Positions 42,520 to 46,646 of a DNA stretch of 46,646 bases are shown one piece after another. The stretch spans positions 1-46,646 of the forward strand of contig JAZPZI010000010.1 of assembly GCA_045544615.1 (NCBI GenBank), in the 5' to 3' direction. This DNA is from CAKSFT01 sp045544615. GTDB lineage: Bacteria; Bacillota; Clostridia; UBA1381. Both the position numbers and the translations under genes were made by a program. The first letter of the stretch is position 1; the number at the start of each line of letters is the position of its first letter. The notes beneath the pieces were generated by a model. The model ran no database searches and was not told the origin of the DNA. It saw nothing but the letters and a program-made list of their open reading frames with translations.

Positions 42520-43494
42520 ATGGATTGGATTAAGGTTACAATTTACACATCAAGCGCAGGTATAGAGCCCTTAACAGGGGTACTCTATCAAATCGGCGTG
42601 ACCGGTGTGGAGATAGAAGATGAAGCGGATTTTTACGACTTTTTGGAGAACAACCGCCAGTACTGGGACTATGTTGATGAGGACCTCAAAAAGGAAAAAC
42701 ACAAGGAAACCTCTGTAAATGTCTATATCAGCGATAATGCTGCGGGTCATGAAACGCTTCTTGCAATAAAGAATGAGCTTGTGCTTTTGAAGGCAAGAGA
42801 TGAAAATGGCGAGTTCGGCAGACTTGAAATTGCTATGGACAGCATCTCAGAGGAGGACTGGGCGAATAACTGGAAGCAGTATTTCCACCCGATAAATGTC
42901 GGCAACAAGGTGCTCATAAAGCCTGAATGGGAGGATTTGTGCGAAGAAACCGACAGGATAGTATTCAATGTGAATCCGGGTATGAGCTTTGGCTCGGGTA
43001 CTCATTTCACGACACAGCTTTGTATTGAGGCTCTCGAGGACTACATCGGTAATGATACATATATGCTCGACCTCGGATGCGGAAGCGGTATTTTATCAAT
43101 TATCGGCATAATGCTTGGTGCGAAGAATGCCGTTGCGGTGGATATCGACCCGAATGCGGTTGATATTGCATACGAGAACGCCGAGAGAAACGGCGTGGGA
43201 AAAGATCGCTATACGGTTTTAGCCGGAGATGTTACTTCCGATAAAGAGTTGATAGCAAAGCTATCCGGGCAAAAATATAACGTTATTGCGGCAAATATTG
43301 TAGCGGATGTTATAATTGCAGTAACACCATCGGCAAAGAACCTGATAGACGAAGACGGTGTGTACATTACCTCAGGCATAATTGAGGACAGAATAGACGA
43401 TGTTTTAGCATCGCTTGCGGAGAATGGATTTGAGATTTTGATAGTCTTAAGACGTGCAGACTGGGCGGCAATAATTTCAAAACCGAAAAAATAA
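42520..43494 (+). CDS. prmA: Ribosomal protein L11 methyltransferase
   Basis: 324 aa. N-terminal substrate-binding domain (DWIKVTIYTSSAGIEPLTGV), linker with WANNWKQYFHP, then the SAM-binding domain: FGSGTHFTTQLCIEALE, LDLGCGSGILSI, VAVDIDPNAV and AANIVADVI. It trimethylates L11. 21 nt after rpoD, likely the same transcript. Confidence 0.95.
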   Translation: MDWIKVTIYTSSAGIEPLTGVLYQIGVTGVEIEDEADFYDFLENNRQYWDYVDEDLKKEKHKETSVNVYISDNAAGHETLLAIKNELVLLKARDENGEFGRLEIAMDSISEEDWANNWKQYFHPINVGNKVLIKPEWEDLCEETDRIVFNVNPGMSFGSGTHFTTQLCIEALEDYIGNDTYMLDLGCGSGILSIIGIMLGAKNAVAVDIDPNAVDIAYENAERNGVGKDRYTVLAGDVTSDKELIAKLSGQKYNVIAANIVADVIIAVTPSAKNLIDEDGVYITSGIIEDRIDDVLASLAENGFEILIVLRRADWAAIISKPKK

Positions 43495-43533
43495 TAAGGG
43501 AAAAATGTATATTATTCGAAAAAGAGGAAAAGA

Positions 43534-43623
43534 TATAATTGACCTCACAAAATACATTTACCCCCTTAAAAAAGGTAAAACCCTTTTTAGATACAAGCAA
43601 TGCCGCTACGGGATTGCTTGTAT
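43534..43623 (+). promoter_or_regulatory. Putative copper-responsive control region of copA
   Basis: TATAAT (43534-43539) lacks a good -35. TTTACC (43557-43562) mirrors GGTAAA (43574-43579) with an 11-bp gap, resembling sites for CsoR/CopY-type repressors only loosely. Next comes a strong stem-loop: ATACAAGCAAT (43591-43601) with ATTGCTTGTAT (43613-43623), plus an inner CCG-CTA-CGG. No T tract follows, so it is not a standard terminator. No copper regulator gene is nearby. Confidence 0.4.
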
Positions 43624-43655
43624 TCTTATGTGGGAAAATAAAGGGAGGGAGTTTG

Positions 43656-46088
43656 GTGAAAAAAGCAAAAGTCAGCGTCTACGGTATGACCTGTAGTGCC
43701 TGCAGTGCTCATGTTGAAAAGAGCGTTGGCAAGGTGGCGGGTGTAAAGAGTGTCAGCGTAAACCTGATGGGCGAGAGTATGAATGTCGAGTTTGACGAGC
43801 AGGTCTGTGATTTAGGTGACATAGAAAATGCTGTCAGAATTGCCGGATACTCAACTCAAAAAGAGAAAAAGGAAGAAAAGAAGACCGGAGGCGGAATTTC
43901 CGGGATAGTATGGTCATTTGTTTTTCTTCTGGTACTTATGTATATCACAATGGGCGGAATGATTGGGCTTCCAAGACCTGAGTTTTTAGTGGGCGAAGGC
44001 AGGGAAGTGATTTTTGCATTCACGCAGTTTTTGCTTGTGTTGCCCGTAATCTATATTAACAGAAGATACTATATAAACGGATTCAAGCGTGCCGTGCAGG
44101 GTGCACCGAATATGGATACACTTATTGCGGTGGGTTCTGCATCGGCGGCAATCTACGGGATATTTTCGATATATATGATTGCCGATGCCCAGGCTCGTGG
44201 TGATACGATGCTTGCGATGGACTATTCGATGAATCTGTATTTTGAGTCGTCGGCAATGATTCTGACTCTCATATCACTCGGAAAGCATATGGAGGAGAGA
44301 AGTAAGCGAAAGACCTCGGATGCGGTGAATAAGCTTGTTGATCTTGCACCAAAGACTGCGACGGTTATCCGTGACGGAAAGGAAGCTCAGATTCCTGCCG
44401 AGGAGGTAGTTGTCGGAGATATAATAATCGTAAAAGCAGGCGAGGGTGTGCCGGTTGACGGTGTTATAACCGAAGGCTCGGCGGTATTGGATGAGTCGGC
44501 AATAACGGGTGAGAGCATACCGGTTGAAAAAACAGTCGGTGAGCGTGTAACGGGTGCTACAATCAGTAAATCGGGTTATTTTGTGATGCGTGCCGAAAAT
44601 GTCGGCAAGGACACAGTTTTATCAAAGATAATCGGACTTGTTGAGGAAGCCTCGGCATCAAAAGCACCGATTGCAAAGCTTGCCGACAAGGTGAGCGGTA
44701 TATTTGTGCCGGTTGTTGTTCTGATTGCGATTGTGACCTTTACTGTGTGGTTTATATTGACAAAATCCTTCTCGGATGCATTAGAGAAGGGGATATCGGT
44801 ACTTGTAATTTCCTGCCCGTGTGCATTGGGACTTGCAACGCCTACTGCAATTATGGTTGGAACAGGCAGAGCGGCACAGATGGGTATCCTTATAAAATCG
44901 GCAGAAATCCTTGAGATTACACATAAAGCCGATACTGTAGTGTTTGATAAAACAGGAACGCTCACATACGGAAAACCGCAGGTGACCGATGTTGATGCGC
45001 TGATAGATAAGGACGAGTTTGTTGCAATAGCGGCATCAATTGAGGCGATGTCGGAGCATCCACTGTCGATGCCGATTGCTGAGCTTTCTGAAAAACGCTT
45101 TGAGGTTGAAGAATTTAAACAGCTTGCAGGAAGAGGCCTTTCGGGAAAGGTTCACGGCGAGCAGATTTTGGCGGGAAATATCAGGCTTATGCAGGAAAAC
45201 GGCATCGAGGCCGATGCGAAAAAGGAACATGAAGAAAACGGAAAGACGGTTCTTTATTTTGCAAAGGGCGAGAAACTGATAGGTACGATTGCCCTGATGG
45301 ATACCATAAAAGAGGATGCCAAAGATGCGATTGAAGCCTTAAAGCAGATGAAGATAAAGACCGTGATGATTACGGGCGATAACAGAGTAACTGCCGAGGC
45401 GGTAAGGAAAAATGCCGGAATTGACGAGATGTACGCCGAGGTCATGCCACAGGATAAGGAAGAAAAAATCCGTGAAATACATGAAAGTGGAAAGACGGTT
45501 ATTATGGTCGGTGACGGCATAAACGATGCTCCTGCGCTTGCAAGAGCTGACATCGGAATGGCAATCGGGACAGGTACAGATATTGCGATTGAGTCGGCGG
45601 ATATTGTCCTAATGAAAAACTCTGTCACAGATGTCGTGAATGCGATTTCCTTGAGTAAGAAGGTAATGTTGAATATCAAGGAAAATCTGTTCTGGGCGTT
45701 TTTCTATAATGTAATAGGAATCCCGGTTGCGGCGGGTGTTTTTGCAGGTGTTGGCCTTTCGCTCACACCTATGTTTGCGGCACTTGCAATGAGTATGAGC
45801 TCGGTGTTTGTTGTGAGCAATGCCCTGAGACTGAGATTTTTTAAAGAAAAGGGAAATGTAAAAATAGAGGAGGAAAAGACTATGACAAAGACAATAAAGA
45901 TTGAGGGTATGATGTGCACACACTGTACAGGCAGAGTCAATGATATTCTAAATGCCATGGACGGAGTTTCGGCAACGGTGAGCCTTGAGGAAAAGCAGGC
46001 GGTTGTGACACTTGATAAGGATGTTTCGGATGAAATGCTGACTAAGGCAATCACCGATGCGGGATACAAGGTTATCAGCATAAACTGA
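43656..46088 (+). CDS. copA: Copper-exporting P1B-type ATPase with C-terminal CopZ-like domain
   Basis: 810 aa from GTG 43656, set by GGGAGGGA 5 nt upstream; a frame open from 43539 lacks homology there. The N-terminal heavy-metal domain has GMTCSAC (Cys13, Cys16). Eight membrane helices follow with the metal-transport CPC at 387-389, the phosphorylated Asp431 in DKTGTLTYG, MSEHPLS, a TGDN and the GDGINDAPAL hinge. After the last helix (about 725) comes a second heavy-metal domain (743-810) with MMCTHC. It exports Cu(I). A C-terminal metal domain is unusual for CopA; the internal ribosome binding site is described in the next entry. Confidence 0.94.
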   Translation: MKKAKVSVYGMTCSACSAHVEKSVGKVAGVKSVSVNLMGESMNVEFDEQVCDLGDIENAVRIAGYSTQKEKKEEKKTGGGISGIVWSFVFLLVLMYITMGGMIGLPRPEFLVGEGREVIFAFTQFLLVLPVIYINRRYYINGFKRAVQGAPNMDTLIAVGSASAAIYGIFSIYMIADAQARGDTMLAMDYSMNLYFESSAMILTLISLGKHMEERSKRKTSDAVNKLVDLAPKTATVIRDGKEAQIPAEEVVVGDIIIVKAGEGVPVDGVITEGSAVLDESAITGESIPVEKTVGERVTGATISKSGYFVMRAENVGKDTVLSKIIGLVEEASASKAPIAKLADKVSGIFVPVVVLIAIVTFTVWFILTKSFSDALEKGISVLVISCPCALGLATPTAIMVGTGRAAQMGILIKSAEILEITHKADTVVFDKTGTLTYGKPQVTDVDALIDKDEFVAIAASIEAMSEHPLSMPIAELSEKRFEVEEFKQLAGRGLSGKVHGEQILAGNIRLMQENGIEADAKKEHEENGKTVLYFAKGEKLIGTIALMDTIKEDAKDAIEALKQMKIKTVMITGDNRVTAEAVRKNAGIDEMYAEVMPQDKEEKIREIHESGKTVIMVGDGINDAPALARADIGMAIGTGTDIAIESADIVLMKNSVTDVVNAISLSKKVMLNIKENLFWAFFYNVIGIPVAAGVFAGVGLSLTPMFAALAMSMSSVFVVSNALRLRFFKEKGNVKIEEEKTMTKTIKIEGMMCTHCTGRVNDILNAMDGVSATVSLEEKQAVVTLDKDVSDEMLTKAITDAGYKVISIN
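45882..46088 (+). CDS. copZ: CopZ-like copper chaperone, possible internal translation start within copA
   Basis: In frame with copA. AGAGGAGG (45866-45873) lies 8 nt before ATG 45882, better than many true sites here. The product would be 68 aa: MTKTIKIEGMMCTHCTGRV, ending TDAGYKVISIN, the size and content of a free CopZ chaperone with a CxxC metal site. It may be made both as a domain of CopA and as a separate protein. Alternatively the site is a leftover of a gene fusion. Translation from it is not shown. Confidence 0.55.
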   Translation: MTKTIKIEGMMCTHCTGRVNDILNAMDGVSATVSLEEKQAVVTLDKDVSDEMLTKAITDAGYKVISIN

Positions 46089-46101
46089 CATAAAATTCAT
46101 A

Positions 46102-46130
46102 TTGATTTTTTAGGATGTGTGTGGTATACT
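46102..46130 (+). promoter_or_regulatory. Sigma-A promoter directly before hairpin array B and tmRNA
   Basis: TTGATT (46102-46107), 17-bp spacer, TATACT (46125-46130). Array B starts at 46131. No other good promoter is seen between the array and the tmRNA 5' end at 46309, so this is probably the tmRNA promoter. Confidence 0.7.
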
Positions 46131-46255
46131 AATTTCATCGGAGGATGAAATTGATGAATTGCCTTCGGCATGAATTGAAATTAAAATTTCATGAATTGAG
46201 CCGTTAGCTCATGAATTGCACTGCGGTGCATTAAAGAACAATTCAAATCATCCAA
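46131..46255 (+). repeat. Hairpin array B, related to 9590-9770
   Basis: Hairpins at 46131-46152 (9 bp), 46160-46170, 46177-46190, 46198-46210 and 46218-46229, joined by ATGAATT as in copy A. The second is identical to copy A; the third (GAAAT/ATTTC versus GAAATC/GATTTC) and fourth (GAGC/GCTC versus GAGCC/GGCTC) keep pairing with changed loops. The first hairpin is unrelated in sequence to that of copy A. The three AATTCAT-linked hairpins of copy A are missing; only one AATTCA remains. It would be transcribed as the 5' leader of the tmRNA precursor. Confidence 0.8.
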
Positions 46256-46308
46256 ACCGATATGGCATCTGAAATGTCCATTGATTTACTATTATCACAC
46301 ACCAATAT

Positions 46309-46646
46309 GGGGATGTAACGGCTTCGACGGGGATGTTGTAGCTTCGGAAGCGGGTAGTGATGAGTACCACTTTAAAAGGCTTAAATCTTAAATATAAACG
46401 CTAGAAACGAATTAGCATACGCTGCCTAAATAGGTAGCCGTCTTTCCTCGGAGGACCACGGCCGGGGATAAGGCGCATACCAGTGGTGAACGTGAACAGC
46501 TCCTTGCCTTGTGAGTTGTCATGAACTAAAGGCTACCGTAGCACAGACCTTGGTTATGAGGGATGTGTGAGGGGAATCTAAAGCATAACCTACACCCGTA
46601 GAGGCCGGGGTGAATATGTTTTCGGACACGAGTTCAACTCTCGTCA
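46309..46646 (+). ncRNA. ssrA: tmRNA (partial, 3' end cut by the window)
   Basis: Starts GGGGATGTAACGGCTTCGAC, the conserved tmRNA 5' end, and runs to the T arm GAGTTCAACTCTCGTCA; about 10 nt including the CCA end lie past the window. The tag reading frame is 46400-46426, GCT to GCC then TAA, encoding ARNELAYAA. This fits the clostridial pattern (Ala first, two Ala last). tmRNA rescues stalled ribosomes and tags their products for proteolysis. Confidence 0.96.

Noticed and set aside
43505..43696. Small 63-codon frame before copA
   Set aside because: It overlaps the copA control region and start, has no ribosome binding site of note, and its composition is not protein-like.

Overview
The window reads as a chromosomal segment of an uncultured or little-studied member of the Clostridia (low-GC Firmicutes). 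The basis is AT-rich DNA, strong GGAGG-type ribosome binding sites with frequent GTG and TTG starts, consensus sigma-A promoters with 17-bp spacers, many U-tract hairpin terminators, a SpoIVFB-like M50 protease, the dnaG-rpoD pair, a YesMN-type two-component system with an LplBC-type sugar ABC transporter, and a Clostridia-like tmRNA tag. The assignment is inference; no species is claimed.

Layout. 1-780: end of an rRNA operon (5S), tRNA-Asn, a decayed second tRNA-Asn with an inverted tRNA fragment, then a transcribed structured leader or small RNA with a terminator. 812-7533: an exported SLH/HtrA-type protease, a DUF2500 protein, a divergent AraC regulator with a GH3 glycosidase of permuted domain order, and an MscS channel. 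7555-16950: an LtaS-like sulfatase-fold enzyme with a stalk domain, a GH13 enzyme, a LysM-CAP protein, an XRE regulator with a membrane partner, nadE, a HAD phosphatase plus phosphohexomutase operon, and an AraC regulator. 17099-20414: mannonate dehydratase and mannonate oxidoreductase, then a class II aldolase and a 4-OT tautomerase. 20553-21430: an SdpR/SdpI-like pair. 21645-30429: YesM/YesN divergent from two sugar permeases and two tandem, about 92% identical binding lipoproteins. 30655-35994: an ACT protein, homoserine dehydrogenase, aspartate kinase, RlmB, and an ACT/UPF0210 pair. 36119-39532: MgtC-like, SH3-domain, SpoIVFB-like and flavin reductase-like genes. 39648-46088: dnaG-rpoD-prmA and a CopA ATPase fused to a CopZ-like domain. 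46309-46646: tmRNA, cut by the window end.

The genes suggest import and breakdown of plant-type carbohydrate (GH3, GH13, hexuronate/mannonate steps, YesMN-controlled ABC uptake) beside housekeeping functions. The sugar units share a plan: a regulator divergent from its targets with operator-like repeats between them.

The least explained content is non-coding. One family (9590-9770 and 46131-46255) is an array of tiny hairpins joined by a constant ATGAATT linker. Both copies start directly after the -10 box of a sigma-A promoter, and their hairpins differ in sequence but still pair. A second family (21490-21644 and 36831-36984) is a multi-branched element of about 154 nt with compensatory base changes between copies. 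Both of its copies lie between convergent genes, against the stop codon of the minus-strand gene. I could not assign either family, nor the leader RNA at 587-781, to a known class from memory.
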